Source of the DNA: Amycolatopsis sp. 195334CR
GTDB taxonomy: Bacteria > Actinomycetota > Actinomycetes > Mycobacteriales > Pseudonocardiaceae
DNA: 64,000 nucleotides
Direction: 5' to 3'
NCBI RefSeq assembly: GCF_017309385.1
Contig: NZ_JAFJMJ010000002.1
Span: 1,488,001-1,552,000, forward strand
Both the position numbers and the translations under genes were made by a program. Under the pieces are notes generated by a model. That model was not told where the DNA came from. It saw only the letters and a program-made list of their open reading frames with translations, and did not search any database. Shown one piece after another: positions 51,048 to 59,265 of this stretch. Within the stretch, counting starts at the first letter, position 1. Each line of letters starts with the position of its first letter.

Positions 51048-51079
51048 GTGCCTCCTGCGGCCAGAAGTGGAGGCACGGG

Positions 51080-52465
51080 ATGCGACGGAGCTTCCGGGCG
51101 GTGGCGCTCCTGCTCAGCGCGGTGCTGGGCGGGACGCTGCTCACGGGGTGCGGGACGGCACCGGGGCGGAGTCCGGCGCTGGTGGTGTGGAGCCTGGAGA
51201 ACCTGACCGACCGGGTCCGGGCGACCGAGCGGATCACCGCGCGGTTCACCGAGGCCACCGGCATCCCGGTCGAGCTGGTGGCGGTCGACGAGAACCAGTT
51301 CAGCCAGCTGGTGATGTCCTCGGCGGCGGCGGGCAAGATGCCGGACGTGATCGGCGCGCTGCCGCTGACCGCGACCTGGCAGCTGGCCGGCAACGAACTG
51401 CTCGACACCGCCGCCAGCCAGGAGATCGTGCGCGCGCTCGGCCCGGGCACCTTCTCCCGCCGCGCGCTCGAACTCACCAGCGACGACGGGGGCCAGCTCG
51501 CCGTGCCGTCGGACGGCTGGGCGCAGATCCTGGTCTACCGCAAGGACCTCTTCGCCGCCGCCGGGCTCGCCCCGCCGGACACCTACGACCGGATCACCGA
51601 AGCCGCGCGGCGGCTGAACCAGGGTGACCGGGCCGGGATCTCGATGGCGACCTCGGCCAACGACGCGGCCACCGGGCAGGCGTTCGAAGGCCTGGCCGTC
51701 GGCAACGGCTGTCAGCTCGTCGGCGCGGACGGTGGCATCGCGCTCGACAGCGGGCCGTGCCGCCGGACCTTCGGCTTCGTCGGCGACGTGGCCGGGAACT
51801 ACTCACCGCCGGGCACCCAGGACATCGACAGCACGCGTGCCACCTACTTCGCCGGCCGGTCCGCGATGATCGTCTGGTCCTCGTTCCTGCTCGACGAACT
51901 CGGCGGCCTGCGTGACGACGCGCTGCCCGCGTGCCCGGAATGCGCCGCCGATCCGGGCTTCCTGGCGCGCAACAGCGGGGTGGTCAGCGCGATCGGCGGC
52001 CCGGACGCGACCGAGCCCGCGCAGTACGGCGAACTGACCTCGTGGACGGTCCAGGTGGGCGCGAAACGCGAGGAGGCCAAGAAGTTCGTCGAGTTCATGA
52101 TGGGGGAGCAGGCCTACCCGGAGTGGCTGGCGATGGCGCCCGAGGGCAAGATCCCGGCGCGGCGCGGGACCGCGGCCGAGCCGGAGAAGTTCGCCGAGGC
52201 GTGGGAACGGTTCCCGGCCGGGGTGGACACCAAGCGCCCGCTCGCCGAGATCTACCCGCCGGAGACCATCGCCGCGCTGCGGGAGAGCCCGGAGCGCTTC
52301 TCCCGCTGGGGTTTCGAGGAGGGACAGGGCTTGCTGGTCGGGGCCACCGCCGGGGAGATGCCGGTACCGAAGGCGGTCGACGCGATGCTCGGCGGCAGTC
52401 CGCCGGACGAGGCCGCCGAGGAAGCCGCGGACGAGATCCGCTCGATCCAGACCTCGCTGGAGTGA
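51080..52465 (+). CDS. ABC sugar-binding lipoprotein
   Basis: 461 residues with a lipoprotein signal (lipobox LTGC, Cys24). It is a type 1 carbohydrate-binding protein: LVVWSLENLTDRVRATERITARFTEATG, then MPDVIGALPLT and VPSDGWAQILVYRKDLF. GGAGG lies about 9 bases upstream of the ATG. Together with the two permeases it makes a CUT1-type importer. An ATPase gene is absent here; actinobacteria often share a general MsiK-type ATPase. First gene of the plus operon. Confidence 0.92.
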   Translation: MRRSFRAVALLLSAVLGGTLLTGCGTAPGRSPALVVWSLENLTDRVRATERITARFTEATGIPVELVAVDENQFSQLVMSSAAAGKMPDVIGALPLTATWQLAGNELLDTAASQEIVRALGPGTFSRRALELTSDDGGQLAVPSDGWAQILVYRKDLFAAAGLAPPDTYDRITEAARRLNQGDRAGISMATSANDAATGQAFEGLAVGNGCQLVGADGGIALDSGPCRRTFGFVGDVAGNYSPPGTQDIDSTRATYFAGRSAMIVWSSFLLDELGGLRDDALPACPECAADPGFLARNSGVVSAIGGPDATEPAQYGELTSWTVQVGAKREEAKKFVEFMMGEQAYPEWLAMAPEGKIPARRGTAAEPEKFAEAWERFPAGVDTKRPLAEIYPPETIAALRESPERFSRWGFEEGQGLLVGATAGEMPVPKAVDAMLGGSPPDEAAEEAADEIRSIQTSLE

Positions 52466-52470
52466 CCGCG

Positions 52471-53415
52471 GTGAGGGCGAAGGGAACGTTGCGACAGCAG
52501 GAAAATCGCGCGGGGTTGGCGATGATCTCGCCGACCCTGCTGGTGGTGCTGGCGGTGGTCGTGCTGCCGATGGTGTGGACGCTGGTGCTGGCGTTCCAGC
52601 GGATCCGGCTGATCAACGTCCGCGAGACCGGCCTGTTCGAGCGGTACACGGTGCAGAACTTCGTCACCGTGTTCGGTTCGCCCGGGTTCTGGAGTTCGGT
52701 GGCCACCACGCTGGTCTACGCGATCGGCGGCACGCTGCTGTCGCTGGTGCTCGGCATGGCCGCCGCGCTGGCACTGCGGAAACCGTTCCGCGGCCGGGGT
52801 TTCCTGCGCGGGGCGATGCTGCTGCCGTACGTGGCGCCGGTGGTCGCGGTGGCCTTCGTCTGGGAGGTGATGCTCAGCCCGCAGTACGGCGTGGTCAACG
52901 AGTGGGGCGCCCGGCTCTTCGGCTGGGACCGCCCGATCGCCTTCCTCACCCAGCGCGAGGCGACGGTTTCCGTGCTGGGCCTGGACATCGATGTCCCGGT
53001 CGCGCTGCTCACGGTGATCGTCTTCGAGGGCTGGCGGTACTTTCCGTTCGCCTTCCTGTTCCTGCTCGCGCGGTTGCAGGCGATCCCCGGTGAACTGGAG
53101 GAGGCGGCCAGGGTGGACGGCGCCACGCCGAGCCAGCGGTTCCGGCACATCGTGCTGCCGCAGCTGGCCGGGGTGATCGCGCTGCTGGCGATGCTGCGGT
53201 TCGTCATGAACTTCACCAAGTTCGACGACGTCTACCTGCTCACCGGTGGGGGCGCGGGCACCGACGTGGCCAGCGTGCGGGTCTACGACTTCATCACCGC
53301 GCGGTTCGACGTCGGTGCCGCCTCGGCGCAGGCGCTCGCGCTGGCCGCGGTGCTGCTGGTCTTCCTCGCGGTGTACCTGATGTTCTTCGCCCCGAAACCG
53401 GAGGACAAGGCGTGA
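52471..53415 (+). CDS. ABC sugar permease (MalF-type)
   Basis: 314 residues, six membrane helices. The EAA loop reads EEAARVDGATPSQRFRHIVLPQLAG, the ATPase docking motif. The GTG at 52471 is preferred because GGAG is 8 bases upstream; a GTG at 52462 overlapping the binding-protein stop is an alternative start. It pairs with the next permease. Confidence 0.92.
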   Translation: MRAKGTLRQQENRAGLAMISPTLLVVLAVVVLPMVWTLVLAFQRIRLINVRETGLFERYTVQNFVTVFGSPGFWSSVATTLVYAIGGTLLSLVLGMAAALALRKPFRGRGFLRGAMLLPYVAPVVAVAFVWEVMLSPQYGVVNEWGARLFGWDRPIAFLTQREATVSVLGLDIDVPVALLTVIVFEGWRYFPFAFLFLLARLQAIPGELEEAARVDGATPSQRFRHIVLPQLAGVIALLAMLRFVMNFTKFDDVYLLTGGGAGTDVASVRVYDFITARFDVGAASAQALALAAVLLVFLAVYLMFFAPKPEDKA

Positions 53416-54278
53416 ACCGGGATGTCTTCGAGACCAGGCTGTTCCGCGTGCTGCGGTGGGTGGTGCTCGCCGGGCTGGCGCTGGCCACGCTGTTCCCCTT
53501 CTACTACATGGTCGTGCTCTCGATCCGCCCGATCGAGGACCTGCTGCGCGATCCCGGTGCGCTGTGGGTGAGCGTGTCGCAGTGGACCACCTCGACCTAC
53601 GAGGAGGTGCTGGCCTCGGAGGACTCCGGCGGGCAGGGCATGCTCGGGCTGCTGGTGAACTCCGCGCTGGTCTCGCTCGGCACGGTGGTGCTGACCCTGC
53701 TGGTGTCGATCCCGGGTTCCTACGCGGTGAGCAGGCTGCGCTTCTTCGGGCACCGGCAGATCCACTTCCTGTTCCTGGCGGTGTACCTGTTCCCGGCGAT
53801 CCTGCTGGCCGTGCCGTTGTTCGTGTTGTTCACCAAGCTCGGCCTGCGTGATTCGCTGGTGGGGCTGACCGTGGTGTACGTGGCGCAGACCATCCCGGTG
53901 TCGATCTACATGCTGCGCAACTACCTGAGCACCATCCCGGAGAGCGTCGAGGAGGCCGCCGCGATCGACGGCTGCACGCGGGGCCAGGTGCTGCGGCGGG
54001 TCACCGTGCCGCTGGCCGCTCCGGCGATCATGGCCAACGCACTGTACGTTTTCATGATCGCGTGGAACGAGTTCCTGTTCGCCCTGCTGTTCCTGGTGGC
54101 CGACCGGGAGAAGTGGACGGTCTCGCTCGGCCTGGCGCAGCTCGCCGGCGGCATCGAGGTGCCCAAGACCGTGCTGATGGCCGGGTCGGTGGTGCTGACC
54201 ATCCCGATCGTACTGCTGTTCTACGCGGCGGAACGGATGCTGACCGAAGGGCTCACCAGCGGTGCTGACAAGGGATGA
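53412..54278 (+). CDS. ABC sugar permease (MalG-type)
   Basis: 288 residues, six helices, with the EAA loop EEAAAIDGCTRGQVLRRVTVPLAAP. The start (GTGA) overlaps the first permease stop, and its end overlaps the ROK gene start by 17 bases, so all four plus-strand genes are tightly coupled. Inner-membrane half of the CUT1 importer. Confidence 0.92.
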   Translation: MNRDVFETRLFRVLRWVVLAGLALATLFPFYYMVVLSIRPIEDLLRDPGALWVSVSQWTTSTYEEVLASEDSGGQGMLGLLVNSALVSLGTVVLTLLVSIPGSYAVSRLRFFGHRQIHFLFLAVYLFPAILLAVPLFVLFTKLGLRDSLVGLTVVYVAQTIPVSIYMLRNYLSTIPESVEEAAAIDGCTRGQVLRRVTVPLAAPAIMANALYVFMIAWNEFLFALLFLVADREKWTVSLGLAQLAGGIEVPKTVLMAGSVVLTIPIVLLFYAAERMLTEGLTSGADKG

Positions 54279-55428
54279 CCGCTCGTCCGCGGGCCACCTG
54301 CTGTGGCTGGTGCGCACCGGGCGGGCGACCACGCGCGCCGAGCTGCAGGAGCACACCGGGCTCGCGCGGTCGACGGTGGGCCAGCGGCTCGACGCGCTGC
54401 GCGCGGCCGGATTCCTGCGCACCGGCGGGGTGGCCGGGTCGACCGGTGGGCGGCCGCCGCTGAAGCTGGAGTTCAACGACCGGCACGGCGTGGTGCTCGC
54501 CGCCGACCTGGGTGCCACGCACGCCCGGCTCGGCGTGTTCGACCTGGCCGGCACGTCGCTGGCCGAATCGCTGACGCCGCTGCGGATCGCCGACGGCCCG
54601 GAGCCGGTGCTGGCCTGGGTGGAGGAGGAACTGGACGCCCTGCTGGCACGAGCCGGGCTCGACCGGCCCGAAGTGCGGGGCATCGGGGTGGGCGTGCCGG
54701 GGCCGGTCGAGTTCGAGTCGGGCACCGTGCGGGAGCCGCCGATCATGCCCGGCTGGGACGGTTTCCCCGTCTCCCGGCACCTCGGCCGCCGCTTCGGCGT
54801 GCCGGTGGTGGTGGACAACGACGCGAACGCGATGGCGTTCGGCGAGCACATGGGCCGGGCGCCGGACTGCCCGTCGCTGGTGCTGGTGAAGGTGGCCACC
54901 GGGATCGGCGCCGGGCTGGTGCTCGGCGGCAGGCTGTACCGCGGCATCGACGGCGGGGCGGGCGACCTCGGGCACATCCGGGTGGACGCCTCGTCGACCG
55001 CCCGGTGCATGTGCGGGGCACAGGGCTGCCTGGCCGCGCTCGCCAGCGGCGCGGCACTCGCCGAACGGCTGCGCGCGGCGGGCGTGCCCGCGTCGTCCAG
55101 CCGGGAGTTCGTCGAGCAGGTGGCGGCCGGATCGCCCGAGGCCGCCGCGCTGGCGCGGGAAGCCGGTCAGCTGGTGGGGGAGGTGCTGAGCACGGTGGTG
55201 TGCCTGGTCAACCCGCAGGTGCTGGTGCTGGCGGGCGACCTCGCCGAGACGCAGTTCGTCACCGGGGTGCGCGAGGTGCTGTACCAGCGCGCGCTGCCGA
55301 GGGCCACGCGGAACCTGAAGGTGGTGACCAGCGATCTCGGCGACCGGGCCGGGGTGCTGGGCCTGCGCGCGATGGTGGTGGAGTCGGTGTACTCGCCCGA
55401 AGCGGTGGACCGCGCGCTCGGGTCTTGA
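54262..55428 (+). CDS. ROK-family repressor
   Basis: 388 residues. An N-terminal winged HTH (TRAELQEHTGLARSTVGQRLDALRAAGFL) precedes the ROK sugar-kinase-like domain: AADLGATHARLGVF (ATP/sugar site), VDNDANAMAFGE, GIGAGLVLGG and the ROK zinc motif GHIRVD...CMCGAQGC. Members with the HTH act as sugar-responsive repressors (NagC/Mlc/XylR type). It ends the importer operon and probably controls both divergent units. Whether it still phosphorylates sugar is unknown. Confidence 0.92.
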   Translation: MLTRDDRSSAGHLLWLVRTGRATTRAELQEHTGLARSTVGQRLDALRAAGFLRTGGVAGSTGGRPPLKLEFNDRHGVVLAADLGATHARLGVFDLAGTSLAESLTPLRIADGPEPVLAWVEEELDALLARAGLDRPEVRGIGVGVPGPVEFESGTVREPPIMPGWDGFPVSRHLGRRFGVPVVVDNDANAMAFGEHMGRAPDCPSLVLVKVATGIGAGLVLGGRLYRGIDGGAGDLGHIRVDASSTARCMCGAQGCLAALASGAALAERLRAAGVPASSSREFVEQVAAGSPEAAALAREAGQLVGEVLSTVVCLVNPQVLVLAGDLAETQFVTGVREVLYQRALPRATRNLKVVTSDLGDRAGVLGLRAMVVESVYSPEAVDRALGS

Positions 55429-55467
55429 TCACTTGCGCGGTGGCGGGGGCGCGGAACAGACTCACCC

Positions 55468-57069
55468 ATGCCCACTGCCTTCTCGCCGGAAACCGCCGAC
55501 GCCATCGCCCGCGCCCGCCAGCACTCGGTCGGTGATCTGCTGCGCCGCACCGCGCTGCGGTACCCGGACAAGCTCGCGGTGGTCTCCGGCGACCGGCGGG
55601 TGACCTTCGCCGAGTTCGACGCCGCGGTGAACCGGTGCGCGCACACGCTGGCCGCGCGCGGGCTGGTCAAGGGCGACCGGCTGGCGCTGCTGAGCCACAA
55701 CTGCTGGGAGTTCGCGGTGCTGGTGTTCGCCACCGCGAAGCTCGGCGTGGTGCTCGTTCCGGTGAACTTCATGCTGGGCGCCGAGGAGGTGGCCTACATC
55801 CTGCGGCACGCCGGGGTGAGCGGCATGGTCGCCGAGGGCGCGCTGGTCGACACCGCGAACCACGCCCTGGCGCTGGCCGAGCTGGACGACGTGCCGCGGG
55901 CCCGCATCTCCGGCGGCGCGCACGACCAGCCCGGCTGGGAGGAGGTCACCGACTGGATCGAGGAGCCCGGTGACGTCAGCGCGCCGGACGTGCTGGTCAC
56001 CGACGACGACCCGCTGCGCCTGATGTACACCTCGGGCACCGAATCGCGGCCGAAGGGCGTGATGCTGTCGAGCCGGTCGCTGCTGGCGCAGTACGTCTCG
56101 TGCGCGATCGACGGCAGCATGACCGCCGACGACGTCGAGGTGCACTCGCTGCCGCTGTACCACTGCGCGCAGCTGGACTGCTTCTTCTCCGTCGACGTCT
56201 ACCTGGGCGCGACCAGCGTGATCCTGCCCGGCCCGGACCCGGCCGCGCTGCTCGCGGCGGTCGAGCGGGAGGGCGCCACGAAGCTGTTCGCCCCGCCGAC
56301 GGTGTGGATTTCCCTGCTGCGGCACGAGAACTTCGATCGCACTGATCTGTCCAGCCTGCGCAAGGGTTACTACGGCGCGTCGCCGATGCCGGTGGAGGTG
56401 CTGCGCGAGCTGCGGGAGCGGTTGCCGGAGGTGGAGTTCTGGAACTTCTACGGGCAGACCGAGATGGCGCCGCTGGCGACCATTCTGCGTCCGCACGAGC
56501 AGCTGCCGAAGGCCGGTTCGGCCGGGCGGCCGTCGATCAACGTGGAGACCGCGATCGTGGACGAGCAGGACAACCCCCTGCCGCCGGGGCAGGTCGGCGA
56601 GATCGTGCACCGCAGTCCACACGCGACGCTGGGGTACTACGAGGACGAGGAGAAGACGGCCGCGGCGTTCCGCGGTGGCTGGTTCCACTCCGGTGACTTG
56701 GGTGTGCTGGACGAGGACGGGTATCTGTCCGTTGTGGACCGGAAGAAGGACATGATCAAGACCGGGGGCGAGAACGTGGCCAGCCGGGAGGTCGAGGAGG
56801 CGGTGTACCTGCTCGACGGGGTGGCGGAGGTGGCGGTGTTCGGGATCAGCCACCCGCACTGGATCGAGGCGGTGACCGCGGTCGTGGTGCCCCGCGAAGG
56901 GGCGGCGCTGACGGAGGAGGGGGTACTGGCGCACGTACGGGAGCGGCTGGCGGGGTACAAGTGCCCCAAGTACGTGGTGTTCGCCGAGGCGCTGCCGAAG
57001 AACCCGAGCGGGAAGATCCTGAAGCGGGAGTTGCGGGAGAAGCACGCGGGCCTCGCGCAGAAAGCCTGA
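55468..57069 (+). CDS. Fatty-acyl-CoA synthetase (FadD/ANL family)
   Basis: 533 residues of the adenylate-forming superfamily: P-loop-like YTSGTESRPKGVM (about 190), Y-G-Q-T-E (FYGQTEMAP, about 330), HSGDLGVLDEDGYL (about 407) and the C-terminal Lys motif PKNPSGKILKREL. It activates a carboxylic acid as AMP ester and forms the CoA thioester. Chain length is not predictable; the sequence resembles medium/long-chain FadD13-like enzymes. Stands alone, 40 bases after the ROK gene but with a lower-coupled start, so it may have its own promoter. Confidence 0.9.
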   Translation: MPTAFSPETADAIARARQHSVGDLLRRTALRYPDKLAVVSGDRRVTFAEFDAAVNRCAHTLAARGLVKGDRLALLSHNCWEFAVLVFATAKLGVVLVPVNFMLGAEEVAYILRHAGVSGMVAEGALVDTANHALALAELDDVPRARISGGAHDQPGWEEVTDWIEEPGDVSAPDVLVTDDDPLRLMYTSGTESRPKGVMLSSRSLLAQYVSCAIDGSMTADDVEVHSLPLYHCAQLDCFFSVDVYLGATSVILPGPDPAALLAAVEREGATKLFAPPTVWISLLRHENFDRTDLSSLRKGYYGASPMPVEVLRELRERLPEVEFWNFYGQTEMAPLATILRPHEQLPKAGSAGRPSINVETAIVDEQDNPLPPGQVGEIVHRSPHATLGYYEDEEKTAAAFRGGWFHSGDLGVLDEDGYLSVVDRKKDMIKTGGENVASREVEEAVYLLDGVAEVAVFGISHPHWIEAVTAVVVPREGAALTEEGVLAHVRERLAGYKCPKYVVFAEALPKNPSGKILKRELREKHAGLAQKA

Positions 57070-57084
57070 CCCGCCAGTCGCCCC

Positions 57085-57164
57085 GGCGGCTCAAGCCCCT
57101 GACTCGGCGTGCGCCCGGGGTGGCTCAAGCCTCCCGTCTCGGCGCGTGCCCCGGGCGGTTCAAG
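57085..57164. repeat. Imperfect tandem repeat (34-35 bp) in the FadD-MarR convergent gap
   Basis: The word TCAAG recurs at 57091, 57125 and 57160, embedded in diverged copies of GGCGGCTCAAG...CTCGGCG...CCCGGG. The third copy covers the stop codon of the minus-strand MarR gene. As with the array at 24528-24631, the repeats look like decayed duplications of the end of the minus-strand gene. Confidence 0.65.
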
Positions 57165-57612
57165 TGTCCTGGCCCGAAGCCAGTTTCCGTGTCTGCTCCC
57201 GCAGGATGTCGACCGTGCGCCGGACGTAGTCTTCGATGGCTCGTTGCTCCTCCTCGCGGTAACCGCTGATCAGCTCCTCCATCGCCCCGCCGAGGCCCGC
57301 GAACGCTGCCCCGAACACCCGCGCGCCCCCGCCCGCGGTGCTGATCACCACCCGCCGGCGGTCGTCGGGGTCGGGGGTGCGGTGGACCAGCCCTGCCCGC
57401 TCCAGCCGGTCCACCATGCCGGTGACCGCCCCCGGCGTCAGTCCGATCTCCTTCGCCAGCGCGCCCGCCGACAACGGCCCCAGCTTCCCGATCAGCGCGT
57501 ACGCCCGCTGGTCGACCGCGCTCACCCCCAGCCGCGCGCCGATGGCCTCGTGGAACGCGACCACGGCGGTGCTCAGCTCACGTCCCAGCTCCGCGCCCTT
57601 CACGCCGATCAC
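57160..57612 (-). CDS. MarR-family regulator
   Basis: 150 residues from a GTG at 57612 (another GTG at 57603). A winged HTH with LSAGALAKEIGLTPGAVTGMVDRLERAGLVHRTPDPDDRRRVVIS is the MarR signature; the long N-terminal extension possible upstream is Pro/Arg-rich and overlaps the divergent gene, so it is rejected. Divergent from a membrane protein gene at 57669 with a near-palindromic site between, so it likely represses itself and that gene. Confidence 0.88.
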   Translation of the reverse strand: MIGVKGAELGRELSTAVVAFHEAIGARLGVSAVDQRAYALIGKLGPLSAGALAKEIGLTPGAVTGMVDRLERAGLVHRTPDPDDRRRVVISTAGGGARVFGAAFAGLGGAMEELISGYREEEQRAIEDYVRRTVDILREQTRKLASGQDT

Positions 57613-57626
57613 TTTAGCAGGGCAGA

Positions 57627-57651
57627 TATTTCTGTATAGTGAACTAAAATA
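57627..57651. promoter_or_regulatory. Probable MarR operator
   Basis: A 25-bp, AT-rich, imperfect inverted repeat (TATTT at 57627-57631 to AAATA at 57647-57651, centre 57639) in otherwise GC-rich DNA lies between the divergent MarR and membrane-protein genes. It includes TATACA (minus) and TAAAAT (plus), possible -10 boxes. Such a site would block both promoters. Confidence 0.55.
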
Positions 57652-57668
57652 CTTTCGAGGGAGACAAC

Positions 57669-58166
57669 ATGCGCGACGAACTGGCGCTCGCCCTGCGGGT
57701 ACCGGCCTGGACCTGGCGGTTCTACCTCCGGCACCTGCCGCTGGTGGCGGGGTTGTCGCTGATCCCGTCGATCCAGCGGCTGCTGGTGGTCGGCGGGGAC
57801 ATGCCGGACGGACTGGTGGTGGCTTCCGAAGCACTGGTCGGCGTGGTGCGGCTGGGCCTGGTCGTGGCGGTGGCGTGGCTGGCGTTCAGACACACCCGGC
57901 CGCTGTTCTCGAACGCGCGGGCCTTCGTCCGCGAGCACTGGCGCAGCCTGGTCGTGCAGGGCGCGCTGCTGTCGATCGCGTTCGCCGTGTTCGACCTCTT
58001 CGCGGAGCAGGTGATCGCCGGGCTCCTGCCGGAATCGGCGCGCCAGACCTACCTCGCCTGGCTGCTGTTCCTGAAGAACCCGACGATCATCGCGCTCACC
58101 TTCATCTGGTGGATCGGCCTGGTGCGCCAGGTGTTCTGCACCGAACCGGCGAAGATCACCGCGTAG
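57669..58166 (+). CDS. Membrane protein of unknown function, divergent from MarR
   Basis: 165 residues with about four membrane helices (around 22-42, 47-74, 92-117 and 138-156). The ATG has GAGGGAG upstream (57657-57663). No family is recognised; a short WWIGLVRQVFCTEP end follows the last helix. The position opposite a MarR gene and the shared operator suggest induction by a small molecule and perhaps a role in membrane stress or efflux, but this is only positional. Confidence 0.75.
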   Translation: MRDELALALRVPAWTWRFYLRHLPLVAGLSLIPSIQRLLVVGGDMPDGLVVASEALVGVVRLGLVVAVAWLAFRHTRPLFSNARAFVREHWRSLVVQGALLSIAFAVFDLFAEQVIAGLLPESARQTYLAWLLFLKNPTIIALTFIWWIGLVRQVFCTEPAKITA

Positions 58167-58175
58167 GCTCCGTGC

Positions 58176-58919
58176 GTGCCGAGACGAACCGTTCAAGCCG
58201 GGCTGGTGGTCGTCGCCGTGGTGGTGGCCCTCGTGGTGGTCAACCGCGGCGACGGCAGCGCGCCGCCCGCGGCCGCACCCGAGTGGACGACGTGGGCCGC
58301 CGAGGTGACCGGGGTGCGGCCCGGCGCCGACCCCGCCAGCGTCCTCATCGACGTGAGCATCCCGGACTGCGGCGGCGAACCGCGCGTGGAGATGCTCACC
58401 GAGGAGAACGACACGGTCTACGCGAACGTCGTGGTCTCCGGGCCGGGCACCTGCACCGGGCAGAAGACCGCCGAGGTGGTGCTCCGCACGCCCGGTCCAC
58501 TGGGGACGCGCCCGCTGATGCTGAACACGATGGACGTGTGGGGCCTCTCGGGCGGCGCGTACGCGCGGTGCGACGAGCAGCTGGGCTGCGTGCCCCCGGC
58601 GGACCACTGCGCCGAGGCGTGGATCGACAAGACGGTCTACGGGATGGACGTGCCGATCAAGCGCCTGCACGGGGTCCGCGACGTGCGGGGGTGCGACGGC
58701 GACTGGCTGGTCCTCGACCTCAACCGCTCGGCGGGTGACTGCCCGCCCGCCGAGGGCGCGCCACCGTGCACCGCCGGCGGCCAGACCTCACGCGTGTTCT
58801 TCGAATGGCGGGACGGCTGGACGAGCTTCGCCGGTTCCCAGCAGGCGGGCTGCGCCGACGCCCATGCCGTCCGCCCGCAGTTCCCGGCGGCGTTGTGCGC
58901 CGCACTCGGCGCACCCTGA
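58176..58919 (+). CDS. Exported Cys-rich protein of unknown function
   Basis: 247 residues from a GTG 9 bases after the membrane-protein stop. An N-terminal hydrophobic segment (residues about 8-22, AGLVVVAVVVALVVV) is a signal anchor or uncleaved signal. The outer part has eleven or so cysteines (CGG, CTG, CDEQLGC, CAEAW, CDGDW, CPP, CTAGG, CADA, CAALG), consistent with several disulfides, and beta-rich segments. No known domain recognised. Likely co-transcribed with the membrane protein. Confidence 0.7.
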   Translation: MPRRTVQAGLVVVAVVVALVVVNRGDGSAPPAAAPEWTTWAAEVTGVRPGADPASVLIDVSIPDCGGEPRVEMLTEENDTVYANVVVSGPGTCTGQKTAEVVLRTPGPLGTRPLMLNTMDVWGLSGGAYARCDEQLGCVPPADHCAEAWIDKTVYGMDVPIKRLHGVRDVRGCDGDWLVLDLNRSAGDCPPAEGAPPCTAGGQTSRVFFEWRDGWTSFAGSQQAGCADAHAVRPQFPAALCAALGAP

Positions 58920-58926
58920 GCCGAAA

Positions 58927-59265
58927 ATGTCGTACCCGCGGGGCAGCATCGCGGGCATGGCGGATTCGGACGATCTGACGGCACTGGTCGGCTCGGCGGA
59001 CGAGCGGCTGGAGAGCGCGGTGAAGTGGGGGCGCCTGACCTTCACCCTCGGCGGCGACTGGCACCACTGGCTCTGCGCCATCGCCGCGCCGAAGAGCGGT
59101 ACGCGCCTGGTCTTCCACAAGGGCGTCCTGCTCGACGACCCGGCGGGCCTCCTCGCCGGCTCGGGCCGGTACGTCCGCGAGATCCCGGCCGGGATCGCCC
59201 TCGACCACCCGGAGGAGGTGCGTGCCCTGATCCGTTCGGCCATCGACCACCAGACCGACCTCTAG
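58927..59265 (+). CDS. DUF1801-like protein
   Basis: 112 residues from ATG at 58927 (ATG at 58957 is also possible). The segments HWLCAIAAPKSGTRLVFHKGVLLDDP and VREIPAGIALDHPEEVRALI resemble the DUF1801/YdhG-like fold, small proteins similar to frataxin-like domains. No signal or catalytic residues are obvious. It lies 7 bases after the previous stop; its end overlaps the convergent amide-hydrolase gene by 4 bases. Confidence 0.65.
   Translation: MSYPRGSIAGMADSDDLTALVGSADERLESAVKWGRLTFTLGGDWHHWLCAIAAPKSGTRLVFHKGVLLDDPAGLLAGSGRYVREIPAGIALDHPEEVRALIRSAIDHQTDL

Noticed and set aside
57613..57834. N-terminal extension of the MarR protein
   Set aside because: The extra 74 codons are Pro/Arg-rich, overlap the divergent membrane-protein gene and would place the operator inside the coding region.
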